Of a stretch of 64,000 nt of DNA, positions 48,200-56,536 are shown one piece after another. Every line of letters starts with the position of its first letter. Within the stretch, counting starts at the first letter, position 1. The stretch is from Sva-07 sp963717385 (GTDB lineage: Bacteria; Actinomycetota; Acidimicrobiia; Acidimicrobiales; Ilumatobacteraceae): contig CAVQWE010000012.1 of the NCBI GenBank assembly GCA_963717385.1, positions 1-64,000 of the forward strand, given 5' to 3'. The position numbers and the translations under genes were made by a program. The notes beneath the pieces are model-generated. The model was not told the DNA's origin, did not search any database, and saw only the letters and a program-made list of their open reading frames with translations.

Positions 48200-49420
48200 T
48201 CAGACGGGCAGGTCGACGTGCAGTGGGCGCTTGAGTGTCCACGCCGAACGTGCGAGCCAGGTGCCGGTGGCGACGAGGGCCACCATGACCCCAGCGCACA
48301 CGAGGTATGCCGTCGTGCGACCGAAGTTGTCGTAGAGCGCTGCAGTGACCACGGCCATGATCCCGGCCGCCAACGCCTGCGCTGCTCCGAGCACCCCTTG
48401 GGCGCCTGCCTGACGATCCTGCGGGATGACCATGCCAACAGCGACACCACTACTCGACACGGTGATGCCATCAGCGACGGCGTGCACCATGGCGAACGCG
48501 AAGATCCAGGTGCCGGTGGGCAGCAACCCGTACATCGACATGAAGAACGCACCGAGCATGAGCCCGATGGCAGCGATGCGGAACGGCCCGTGCACCTGCG
48601 CCAGTCGCCCGCCCGGGGGGCCGAGGACGATCAGCGGCAACGCGAACAAGGTGATGCCGAGGTTGGCGATCCACTCGTTCGTGCCGAGGTCGGTGTGCAC
48701 GACCGCCCAGAGTGCGTCGAACGAACCGATCATCACGAACAGGGCTGCGCCGAAGACGACGGCACCGGCGAACGGTTGGATGGCGAGGAGATCGACTGCG
48801 AGGCGCCGCTTCGGGGGAACGGTGCTCTCCTCGACCTGCACCCGTGCCACGAAGGGCAACAGCACCGCGGTGGCGGTAGCGACGACGATGAACGGTGCCG
48901 GAATCCCGAACGGGCCGACGAGGAGCGCCGAGACCGCCGGCCCGAGAGCGAAGCCGAAGACGTCAGCGGCGAGCAGCCGCCCGAGGTTCTGTCCGAGGTG
49001 GTTCGGATCGGCCAGGATCACGATGCGGCGAGCTGCTGGCACGGCGGCTCCGATTCCGACGCCCGAGATGAAGCGCCCGATCAGGATGGGTGTCAGCGTG
49101 GTACTGAACCCCATCAGCAGCAGCCCGATCACGTTGACGCCGACACCGAACAGGACCACGCGGCGTGCATGGCCTCGATCGGCGAGCGGAGCAATCAGCA
49201 CCTGTGACAGGAAGGCAGCGACGAAGCCGATCCCGATCACGATGCCGATGGCGGTCTCGCTGATGCCGTAGTCGTCGCGGTAGTCGTCGACGATGGTGAA
49301 CAACACGCCGTAGCCGGCAGCGAGGCTGGCCATCAGCCCACCGAACGCAAAGAGCAGGGTGGTCGGCGACGGCGGTTCGCGGCGGGTGGCTGGGGCCACG
49401 TCGGGGGGTGACGTCGACAT
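48200..49420 (-). CDS. Major facilitator superfamily transporter (drug/proton antiporter type)
   Basis: 406 residues, about twelve membrane helices, and the loop motif APLADRGHARRVVLFG between helices 2 and 3. An Arg in the fourth helix region (LIGRFISGVGIGAAVPAARR) fits multidrug-type members. The substrate is unknown. ATG 49420 has TAGCCT 7 nt upstream. It is the first gene of a probable two-gene unit with the enoyl-CoA hydratase. Confidence 0.85.
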   Translation of the reverse strand: MSTSPPDVAPATRREPPSPTTLLFAFGGLMASLAAGYGVLFTIVDDYRDDYGISETAIGIVIGIGFVAAFLSQVLIAPLADRGHARRVVLFGVGVNVIGLLLMGFSTTLTPILIGRFISGVGIGAAVPAARRIVILADPNHLGQNLGRLLAADVFGFALGPAVSALLVGPFGIPAPFIVVATATAVLLPFVARVQVEESTVPPKRRLAVDLLAIQPFAGAVVFGAALFVMIGSFDALWAVVHTDLGTNEWIANLGITLFALPLIVLGPPGGRLAQVHGPFRIAAIGLMLGAFFMSMYGLLPTGTWIFAFAMVHAVADGITVSSSGVAVGMVIPQDRQAGAQGVLGAAQALAAGIMAVVTAALYDNFGRTTAYLVCAGVMVALVATGTWLARSAWTLKRPLHVDLPV

Positions 49421-49427
49421 CGATCGC

Positions 49428-49433
49428 AGGCTA
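49428..49433 (-). promoter_or_regulatory. -10 box TAGCCT of the 49420 MFS gene
   Basis: Minus-strand TAGCCT ends 7 nt before ATG 49420. Confidence 0.5.
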
Positions 49434-49486
49434 CAGATCGGTGATCGTGCCCCCGGGTTCGGGCGGGCTCGCCGTGCCGATCGGGT

Positions 49487-51973
49487 TCAATCGATCGTGA
49501 TGAGGCCGGTGTCGAACAGGCCCTGCTGATTCGGGTGTGCCGGCAGTGCCCGGGCGGCAACACCCCACCGACCCGCACGGTCGGGTGCGAACGAGCCGCG
49601 GAATCTGCCGTCGTCGCCGGAGGTCATCGGCATCACGTTGAGCTGCGCCTCGTCGAACGAACCATCACCCAGGAGCGGACCGTGCAGCAGTTGCACGATG
49701 ATGTCGTCGGGCGCGAGCGAGCCCTGCTCGAGTTCGACCACCACGTTGCGGGCCTCACCTGCTGCAACGCCGTCGAGGTCGGATCCGTCGGCCGTCAGGT
49801 GAACCTGCACCCCTGGCCACGAAGCACGGACGTGCTGCTTCCAGGCGGCGAGTTCGCGCGCCGGGCTGGCCTCGTCGGCGGTCATCGTGTTGGTGCCGAC
49901 CGCAGCCGGTTCGTAGTACTGGGTGACGTAGTCGCGCACCATGCGACCGGCGATCGCACGCCAGCCCAACGTGGCCCAGTTGGTCTTGATCTTCTCGATC
50001 CAGCCGTGGGGGAGGCCATCGTCGTGGCGGGCATAGAACAGCGGAACGATCTGGTTCTCGATGACGTCGAACGCCGAGTTGGCCTCGCGGCGGTCGCGTC
50101 GGTCGAGGTCGACGTCGTCATCGAACGAGGCAATGTCGAAGCCGTTCTCGCCGTCGGACATCTCGTCCCACCAACCGTCGCGGATCGAGCAGTTCAGTCC
50201 GCCGTTGAGTGCCGCTTTCATGCCCGACGTACCGCAGGCCTCCATCGGTCGGCGCGGCGTGTTCAGCCAGACATCGCAACCGTGATACATCGTCTTCGCA
50301 ATCCCGATGTCATAGTCGGGAATGAACACGAACCGGTGCCCGACATCGGCGTCGCGAGTGAGCCGGTCGATCTCGCGGATCAGTGCCTTGCCGGGCTCGT
50401 CGGCAGGGTGGGCCTTGCCGGCGAACACGAACTGCACCGGCCGGTCGGCGTCGAGCAGGAGTGCTCGAAGGCGTTCGATCTGTTCGAGCAGCAACGTCGA
50501 ACGCTTGTAGGTGGCGAATCGACGCGCGAATCCAATGGTGAGGATGTCGGGATCGAGGAGGTTCGAGCCGAGGCGGTCTCGCACCATGTCGACGAGTTCG
50601 CGGCGCCCCTCGTTGCGAACATCCCAGATCTCGCGGTGATCGAGGTGATGAACACGTTCCCAGTCGTTCTCGTCGGCGAGATGCCATTCGTCGCCGATCA
50701 TCTGCGACAGGAGCTCGTCGACACGGTCGCTGACCCAGGTTCTGGCATGGACGCCGTTGGTGACGTGACCGATCGGAACCTCCCGGGTGGGGAGTCCGGG
50801 CCACAGACCGCCGAACATCTCACGTGACACCTCGCCGTGCAGGCGCGCCACGCCGTTGGAATGTGCAGCGAGACGCAGCCCCATGATGGCCATGTTGAAC
50901 TTGTCGTTCTCGGTGTCGCTCTGGCCGATCGAGATCAGGTCGTCGATGGTGATCCCGCACTGTTTGGCGAAGCCCGTGAAGTAGGTCTTGAACAGCTCGC
51001 GCGGGAAACGGTCGATACCGGCAGGCACGGGCGTGTGCGTGGTGAACAGGCTGCCGGCGCGGACCGCCTCGACCGCTTCGTCGAAGCTCAGGCCGCGCTG
51101 CACCCATTCACGGATCCGCTCGAGGCCGAGAAAGCCGGCATGGCCTTCGTTGGTGTGGAACACCTGCGGGTGGATGTCGAGCGCCCGCAGCGCGCGGACG
51201 CCACCGATGCCGAGGATGATCTCTTGACGCAAGCGGTGTTGTTCGTCGCCTCCGTACAGCCGGTCGGTGACGGCAATCGCCTCGGGCGGGTTCGACGGCA
51301 CGTTCGTGTCGAGGAGGTACAGCCGGACACGGCCGACGTCGGCTCGCCAGACGCGTACGGTGACTGCGACGTCGGCGAGGTCGACGACGACTTCGACACC
51401 GGTGGGGTGGAGTCCGAGTGCGTCGGGGTCGATCCGGGTGTTGCGTTCCTGCTGCCAGCCGTCGCTGTCGATCAGCTGATGGAAGTACCCCTCGGTGTAC
51501 AGCAGGCCGACGCCGACGAGCGGAATGCCCAGGTCGGAGCTCGCCTTGAGGTGGTCGCCGGCGAGCACGCCCAGCCCGCCTGAATACTGCGGGAGCGCTT
51601 CGGTGATGCCGAACTCGGGCGAGAAGTACGCGACCGATTCCAGTGCCGTGTCGCCGTCGCTGGTTCGGCGGGCGAACCAGCTCGGCCTGGCGAGAGCATC
51701 GTCGAGGCGCTGCTTGGCGCGACCGAGCTGCTCGATGAACTGGTCGTCGTCGGCCAGGCTGGCCCAGCACATCGGGGACGTGCGCTGCACGAGATCGACG
51801 GGGTGTTGACCCGTCTCGCGCCACGACCGGCCGTCGCGGATGCCGTCGAGGCGATCGAACGGGCGAGCGAGCTGGCGATCCCACGCCCAGTGCAGATTGG
51901 CCGCCAGCGACTCGATGGAGCGCAGCGAGTCGGGGACATTGCTGATGACAGAGAATTGGTGAACGGGACGCAT
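49487..51973 (-). CDS. glgP: Alpha-glucan phosphorylase
   Basis: Releases glucose 1-phosphate from glycogen-type glucans. 828 residues with the N-terminal DUF3417 domain of the actinobacterial/archaeal class (SIESLAANLHWAWDRQ), then the GT35 core: FSPEFGITEALPQYSGGLGVLAGDHLK, VFHTNEGHAGFLGLERI, GHVTNGVH, and the PLP/phosphate region RPMEACGTSGMKAALNGG. Its homologue in M. tuberculosis is also called GlgP. TATCGT lies 9 nt before ATG 51973. The upstream neighbour on the same strand is a GT4 glycosyltransferase, consistent with a glucan metabolism locus. Confidence 0.95.
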   Translation of the reverse strand: MRPVHQFSVISNVPDSLRSIESLAANLHWAWDRQLARPFDRLDGIRDGRSWRETGQHPVDLVQRTSPMCWASLADDDQFIEQLGRAKQRLDDALARPSWFARRTSDGDTALESVAYFSPEFGITEALPQYSGGLGVLAGDHLKASSDLGIPLVGVGLLYTEGYFHQLIDSDGWQQERNTRIDPDALGLHPTGVEVVVDLADVAVTVRVWRADVGRVRLYLLDTNVPSNPPEAIAVTDRLYGGDEQHRLRQEIILGIGGVRALRALDIHPQVFHTNEGHAGFLGLERIREWVQRGLSFDEAVEAVRAGSLFTTHTPVPAGIDRFPRELFKTYFTGFAKQCGITIDDLISIGQSDTENDKFNMAIMGLRLAAHSNGVARLHGEVSREMFGGLWPGLPTREVPIGHVTNGVHARTWVSDRVDELLSQMIGDEWHLADENDWERVHHLDHREIWDVRNEGRRELVDMVRDRLGSNLLDPDILTIGFARRFATYKRSTLLLEQIERLRALLLDADRPVQFVFAGKAHPADEPGKALIREIDRLTRDADVGHRFVFIPDYDIGIAKTMYHGCDVWLNTPRRPMEACGTSGMKAALNGGLNCSIRDGWWDEMSDGENGFDIASFDDDVDLDRRDRREANSAFDVIENQIVPLFYARHDDGLPHGWIEKIKTNWATLGWRAIAGRMVRDYVTQYYEPAAVGTNTMTADEASPARELAAWKQHVRASWPGVQVHLTADGSDLDGVAAGEARNVVVELEQGSLAPDDIIVQLLHGPLLGDGSFDEAQLNVMPMTSGDDGRFRGSFAPDRAGRWGVAARALPAHPNQQGLFDTGLITID

Positions 51974-51982
51974 CGTGCGATG

Positions 51983-51988
51983 ACGATA
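51983..51988 (-). promoter_or_regulatory. -10 box TATCGT of glgP
   Basis: Minus-strand TATCGT ends 9 nt before ATG 51973. Confidence 0.45.
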
Positions 51989-52051
51989 CCCATCGAACGG
52001 CCTGCTCTGGACCGAGCGGACCCGCGTTCATTTGCCTGTCACATTCCGACG

Positions 52052-53245
52052 TCAGAACGTCAGGCTTCGCCCGCTCGCCACCACCTCGTCGTAGAGATCG
52101 GAGGTGGTTCGTGCAATCGCCGCCCACGCGTACTTGCGCTCGACCAGATCGCGTGCATTTGCGACGAGCAGGGTGGACAGCTCGTGGTTCGTGAGCACCT
52201 GCTCGATCGCGTCCGCCAGATCGTCGGGGTTGCCGGGCTCGAAGGTGACGCCGGCGTTGGTGTCGGCCACCAACTCGGCCAATCCACCCGTGCGGGCGAC
52301 GATCAGCGGTGCACCGGCAGCGAGCGCTTCGAGCGCCACGATGCCGAACGGTTCGTAGAGCGACGGGATCACGACGCAACCAGCTCGATGCACGAGGTGT
52401 CGCAGGTCGGTGTCGTGGAGGTAGCCGGGAAGATCGACGATGTCGCTCACGCCCTCGACGTCGACCTGGGTCTGCAGCTCTGGCAGGTAGCTCCCGCGTC
52501 CGGCGATCACGCTCGCAACGTCGGGGACCCGCCCTCGCACAGCGTGCATCGCCCTCGCCAGGACCTGGAACCCCTTCTCGTACTGGACTCGCCCCCACGA
52601 GACGACCAGCGGAGATCGGGGCGCCGATGGGGAGACCGCACCGCCGGCCGGACGCCACTGTTCGGGGTCGATGCCATTGGGTATGTGCGTGACGTGGTCG
52701 TGCGCCAGCTCGAATCCGGTGATGAGTTGCTCGACGATGAAGCGAGTGGGCGAGATCATCCGATCGGCTTGGAACGCCAGCCACCACTCGATCGAGTTGA
52801 TGTCGGTCGGATGTCCGAGAGGCAACTGGCCGCCATGACGAACCCGCTCGGTGCCGTGCATCGTGAGCACGAAGGGCACGTCGTAGCGAGCAGCGAGCGA
52901 GTCGGCTGCCCAGCCGAGCTGCCAGTCGTGCCCGTGGACGACATCGGGGTGCCACCCGTCGAGATCACCGACGAATCTGCTGCCGAGCTTGGTGATGGCG
53001 TGGTTCGCTGACGCGACGCGGGTGACCGTCTCCGACGGTGGGAGCCACGGCAGGTCGACGAGTGTGCGCAACACGTGCACATTCGCCGGTGGTTTCGCTT
53101 CGAGTTCAGCGGGCCGGTCGGCCACGGTGAGTACCACGACGTCGTGGCCCGCTCGTGCGAGTGCTGCACTGAGTCCGCCGACATGCGCTGCGATGCCCCC
53201 GGTGGAACGCGGCGGAAACTCCCACGACAGCATCAGCACGCGCAC
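52052..53245 (-). CDS. GT4-family glycosyltransferase (glycogen synthase-like)
   Basis: 397 residues, GT-B fold. N-terminal MLSWEFPPRSTGGIAAHVGGLSAAL is the donor-side loop of GlgA/GlgM-type enzymes, HPDVVHGHDWQLGWA is conserved, and the C-terminal catalytic E-x7-E is in PSLYEPFGIVALEALA. In actinobacteria such enzymes make maltose 1-phosphate or extend alpha-glucans from ADP-glucose; which applies here is not decidable. GTG 53245 is supported by TAAGGT 8 nt upstream. It lies 78 nt before glgP on the same strand. Confidence 0.88.
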   Translation of the reverse strand: MRVLMLSWEFPPRSTGGIAAHVGGLSAALARAGHDVVVLTVADRPAELEAKPPANVHVLRTLVDLPWLPPSETVTRVASANHAITKLGSRFVGDLDGWHPDVVHGHDWQLGWAADSLAARYDVPFVLTMHGTERVRHGGQLPLGHPTDINSIEWWLAFQADRMISPTRFIVEQLITGFELAHDHVTHIPNGIDPEQWRPAGGAVSPSAPRSPLVVSWGRVQYEKGFQVLARAMHAVRGRVPDVASVIAGRGSYLPELQTQVDVEGVSDIVDLPGYLHDTDLRHLVHRAGCVVIPSLYEPFGIVALEALAAGAPLIVARTGGLAELVADTNAGVTFEPGNPDDLADAIEQVLTNHELSTLLVANARDLVERKYAWAAIARTTSDLYDEVVASGRSLTF

Positions 53246-53253
53246 GGTCGCGG

Positions 53254-53259
53254 ACCTTA
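53254..53259 (-). promoter_or_regulatory. -10 box TAAGGT of the GT4 gene
   Basis: Minus-strand TAAGGT ends 8 nt before GTG 53245. Confidence 0.5.
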
Positions 53260-53297
53260 GCGTCGGTGTGCGTTCGGATCGAACGATCAACCGTGGG

Positions 53298-54448
53298 TCA
53301 GGGTGCGGTGGTGGTGGTCGTGGTGGCCGGCGCTGGCGCCACGGACGTCGTGGTGGCCGGCTTCGTGGTCACCGGCGGCGCAGTGGTGGCTGGGGCGACC
53401 GTGGTGGTGGTCGTCGTCGAGGTGGTGGTCGTGGTGGCGTTCGGGTCGGGCCGGTTGAACGACGGCAATGACTCGCGCTCGCTGTACTGCTCTGGCTCTT
53501 TGCCGTCGTGACCCCACACGTACACCCGATTGCCCCGCTCGACCAGGTCGGGGAACACGTCGGCGAGCGAGTTCGAGATCCGGATGCAGCCGTGCGAGGC
53601 CGGGCGGTTCGGCACGTTGCGGCGCCGTGGATGGCGATGCCGTAGTTGAAGTACCACGGGTTCTTCATGCCCCCGAGCGGGCTGATTCGCTGGCCATCGT
53701 AGGAACGGTTGAAGTTGAACACGCCGCCCGGCGACTTCGCCTCGGCACAGACCTGCTTGGTGACCGGCTCGGGGTAGGGGTTTCCGTACTCGTCGGTGTC
53801 GTAGGTGGCGGTCTCGCAGAAGGTGGCGGGCTCGCCGTCGGGACGCAGTTCGCCCGACGAGATGTGCGAGATGAAGATCGGTTCGTCGTTGCGGAACACC
53901 GCCATCACCTGGATGGGCAGATAGACCTCGACGTGGGTTCCCTGACCAGGTCGGCGCGGGAGGAAACGAACCGTCGGGTCGAACATCTGCTGCCACAGTT
54001 CGTCGGCCACCACCGTTTGGTCGGAGCGCTGAGCGAACTCTTCCCAGGCGATGTTCCCGATGAGCTTCTTGAAGGCCCAGACCGCTTGTTGTGTGCCGCT
54101 GCCGAACTGACCGTCGGCTGGCCCGGGCTGGAACCCGAGTTCGGTCAAGCGCTCTTGCAGGCGACGCACGTCGTCGCCGACCGAGCCGAGCGAGAGCGGC
54201 GACTCGAGAGGGGCAATTGCGGGCGCTGGCGGTGTGTCGTCGGTGGTGACCGGAGCAATGATCGCCGCTGGCTGATTGGCGGCAGACGAGGTCGTGTCGG
54301 GTACCGATCCAACACCGCTGGTGCTGTCACCGGAGTCGTTGCCCCCGGCGAAGACGCCGACACCGACGACCAACGCGAGCACCAGCCCAGCAGCCGCGGC
54401 AGGTAGCCACGAGCGGGTATCGGTGGGACGTGATCGGGGGTCGTTCAT
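53298..54448 (-). CDS. L,D-transpeptidase with peptidoglycan-binding domain, frameshift
   Basis: Membrane-anchored wall cross-linking enzyme. Order: short cytoplasmic N-terminus, one helix (PAAAAGLVLALVVGVGVFAGG), Thr/Pro linker, a peptidoglycan-binding helical domain (LGSVGDDVRRLQERLTELGF), then the YkuD domain. The catalytic motif is in NRPASHGCIRISNSLADV. That motif lies in a different frame; near 53622 (ggcgccgcaacg) one base is missing, the only loss among the frame breaks, and restoring it gives 383 residues. A Thr/Pro/Ala-rich tail of about 45 residues follows the catalytic domain, which is unusual. It begins 22 nt after galT on the same strand. Confidence 0.9.
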
Positions 54449-54470
54449 CGAATCGAGGTGAGGTGGTCGG

Positions 54471-55454
54471 TCAGGCGGACGCAGCGACGGAGCGCAACGA
54501 ATCGCATGCCTGTTCGGGCGGGATGATGTTGATCATCACCCCGGTACCGCGCTCGAAACCTGCCTGGGTGACCAGGTTCGGCCAGACGTGGATGTGCCAA
54601 TGGTATTGACCGGTGTGCTGATGCGGCGCGGTGTGGAAGCCGAGGTTGAAGGCGACATCGCCCAGCGCAGCATTGATGTGTCCCAGCGCGTCGCGCAGGG
54701 CACGTCCAACGGCTTCGAGGCTGTCGTTGGGCGCATCTTGGAGGTGCGGTTCGTGGTGCCGGGGAACGATGAGCAGCTCGTATGGCGCACCGCTCCAGTA
54801 GGGGGTGATCACCGCCACGTCGTCGTTGGCGAACACCACACGCTCGTCGGCGGAGAGTTCGGCTTCGACAGTGGTGCACAGCAGGCAGCCGCCGGCGAAT
54901 CGTGCGAACGCACGCTCTTCGTCGAGGATCTCGCCTGGCACGAACGGCAGACCGAGGATCTGGCCGTGCGGATGTGCAACCGAGGCACCTGCTTCGCGAC
55001 CGTGGTTGACGATTGCCTGGGTGTATCGGACCTGTGGGGTGGCGGCGTGCTCGGCGAAGCGGTCGCGTAGCACGCGCATGAGCTGTGCTGCATGGTCGTC
55101 GTCGAGGAGGTGGAGACCGGAGTTGTGGTCAGGGGTGTAGACGAAGACCTCGTGGATGCCGCTGGCTTCGGCCATGACGAAGACCGGGCCGAGGTTGTGG
55201 ACGGCGAACGCTTCTTCGCCGTCGAAAGCGGGGTAGCGGTTGGGGATCACCCGCATCGACCAGGAGCCGTCCTGCTCGACGGTTTCCAGCGCAGCCGGAG
55301 TGGATTCCTCGTGTCCGGGGCAGAACGGGCACGGCCGGCTCGGATCGTCGTCGACGCTGCTCTGGCGGGGAGCGAAATCGCTCGGTCGCTGGGCCCGCTC
55401 GGCGACGATGGTCACCCAACGACCGTTGAGTGGGTTCAAACGCATCTGACTCAT
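54471..55454 (-). CDS. galT: Galactose-1-phosphate uridylyltransferase
   Basis: Leloir-pathway enzyme swapping UMP between UDP-glucose and galactose 1-phosphate; 327 residues. N-terminal MRLNPLNGRWVTIVAERAQRP and CPFCPGHE (zinc cysteines) are family-typical. The uridylylated histidine is in GASVAHPHGQILGLP. The second HIT-like half holds YHWHIHVWPN. ATG 55454 has TATCCT 10 nt upstream. The L,D-transpeptidase gene follows closely. Confidence 0.94.
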   Translation of the reverse strand: MSQMRLNPLNGRWVTIVAERAQRPSDFAPRQSSVDDDPSRPCPFCPGHEESTPAALETVEQDGSWSMRVIPNRYPAFDGEEAFAVHNLGPVFVMAEASGIHEVFVYTPDHNSGLHLLDDDHAAQLMRVLRDRFAEHAATPQVRYTQAIVNHGREAGASVAHPHGQILGLPFVPGEILDEERAFARFAGGCLLCTTVEAELSADERVVFANDDVAVITPYWSGAPYELLIVPRHHEPHLQDAPNDSLEAVGRALRDALGHINAALGDVAFNLGFHTAPHQHTGQYHWHIHVWPNLVTQAGFERGTGVMINIIPPEQACDSLRSVAASA

Positions 55455-55464
55455 TATCGAGTCA

Positions 55465-55470
55465 AGGATA
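55465..55470 (-). promoter_or_regulatory. -10 box TATCCT of galT
   Basis: Minus-strand TATCCT ends 10 nt before ATG 55454. Confidence 0.4.
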
Positions 55471-55511
55471 CGGGCATCTGGCGGCCGATGTGTGACAGTG
55501 CGCCGAACTGC

Positions 55512-56498
55512 TCAGGAGGTATCGGTCACGTCGTCGAATCGTCTCGGCGATCGGCGCGAACCGGTTCGTCGAGCAGCGCTTCGTCTCGGGACTCGGCGAG
55601 TGGATGCTCGGTCGAGGACGCCGATTTCGGCGTGGCGGCGGTCGAGGCGATCCTGGTTCCACCGGTGCAGGCCCCATCCGATCAACGAACCGACTCCGAA
55701 CGCGGCGAGACCACCGACGCCGTCGAGCCAGAAGTGGTTGCCCGTGACGACGATGCAGAACAGCGTGGTCGCCGGATAGAGCAACACGAGCCCCTTGACC
55801 CACTTGCGACGCAGCAGTGGCCAGATGGCGATGGCGCACCACGTCGACCAGCCGATGTGGAGGCTGGGCATGGCGGCGTACTGGTTCGAGATCGACGCCA
55901 TGGCCTCGGAATCGAACGACCATGGTCCGCCGAAATCGGCCAGCGTGTCGACGAAGCCGAAGCCGCCTTCCGGGCGGAGGTCGCTCTCGATGCAGGCGCC
56001 TCCGTAACTGATCCGAGCGTCGGTCTGCTCGGCAATCGCAGCGGGGATCGGACACGGCTCGTCGAGCAGGCGTGGGGGCATCAGAGGAAACCACGCAAAG
56101 CCGATGATCGCGAGGGCGGTCATCGCCGCGAGCGAGTTGCGCCACTGCGGGAAGACGTCGGCGCGTTTGGTGAACAACAGCACGAAGACCGCGACGGTGA
56201 CGATGAAGTGCGCGGTGCCGTAGTAGGTGTTCCAGAACTGGATGAATCGCTCGTAGGGCAGGAACCACGACTGAATCGTCTGCTCGTGGAACAGGTTCAG
56301 GTTGAGTTCCCACTGAATGATGCGCTCGGCGTTGGTGAACGCTTGCTCCGGAACTCCGTCGGCGGCGATCGCGTTCGAGCCGAACAGGTTGCGGGTCCAC
56401 GAGTAGATGCCGTAGAAGACCGCGACGATGAGCGCTTCCTTCCACCAGTACATCCGGTGTTCGCGTACCGGTGCCGGAGCTGCGTCGGCCACCTGCAT
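55512..56498 (-). CDS. PAP2-family phosphatase/phosphotransferase (Aur1/Ipt1-like)
   Basis: 328 residues with about six membrane helices. The PAP2 catalytic motifs appear as MPSLHIGWSTW (second motif) and VTGNHFWLDGVGG (third motif with the catalytic His and Asp), the spelling typical of the inositol-phosphotransferase-like branch. It probably acts on phospholipid or polyprenyl headgroups outside the membrane. The C-terminal 45 residues are Arg-rich and cytoplasmic. ATG 56498 is preferred over an upstream start at 56543 because TACAGT sits 9 nt before it. It is divergent from the TPP enzyme. Confidence 0.85.
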   Translation of the reverse strand: MQVADAAPAPVREHRMYWWKEALIVAVFYGIYSWTRNLFGSNAIAADGVPEQAFTNAERIIQWELNLNLFHEQTIQSWFLPYERFIQFWNTYYGTAHFIVTVAVFVLLFTKRADVFPQWRNSLAAMTALAIIGFAWFPLMPPRLLDEPCPIPAAIAEQTDARISYGGACIESDLRPEGGFGFVDTLADFGGPWSFDSEAMASISNQYAAMPSLHIGWSTWCAIAIWPLLRRKWVKGLVLLYPATTLFCIVVTGNHFWLDGVGGLAAFGVGSLIGWGLHRWNQDRLDRRHAEIGVLDRASTRRVPRRSAARRTGSRRSPRRFDDVTDTS

Positions 56499-56507
56499 CG
56501 GAACCGT

Positions 56508-56513
56508 ACTGTA
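56508..56513 (-). promoter_or_regulatory. -10 box TACAGT of the PAP2 gene
   Basis: Minus-strand TACAGT ends 9 nt before ATG 56498. Confidence 0.45.
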
Positions 56514-56522
56514 GGCGCGCGT

Positions 56523-56528
56523 TACGGT
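56523..56528 (+). promoter_or_regulatory. -10 box TACGGT of the TPP enzyme gene
   Basis: TACGGT ends 8 nt before ATG 56537. Confidence 0.45.
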
Positions 56529-56536
56529 CTTGTGAC

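Noticed and set aside
52033..52066. Inverted repeat at the end of the GT4 gene as another TGTCAC repeat copy
   Set aside because: It has tgtcac on one side but lacks the ccgggcc core and the matching arm, and it overlaps the coding end.
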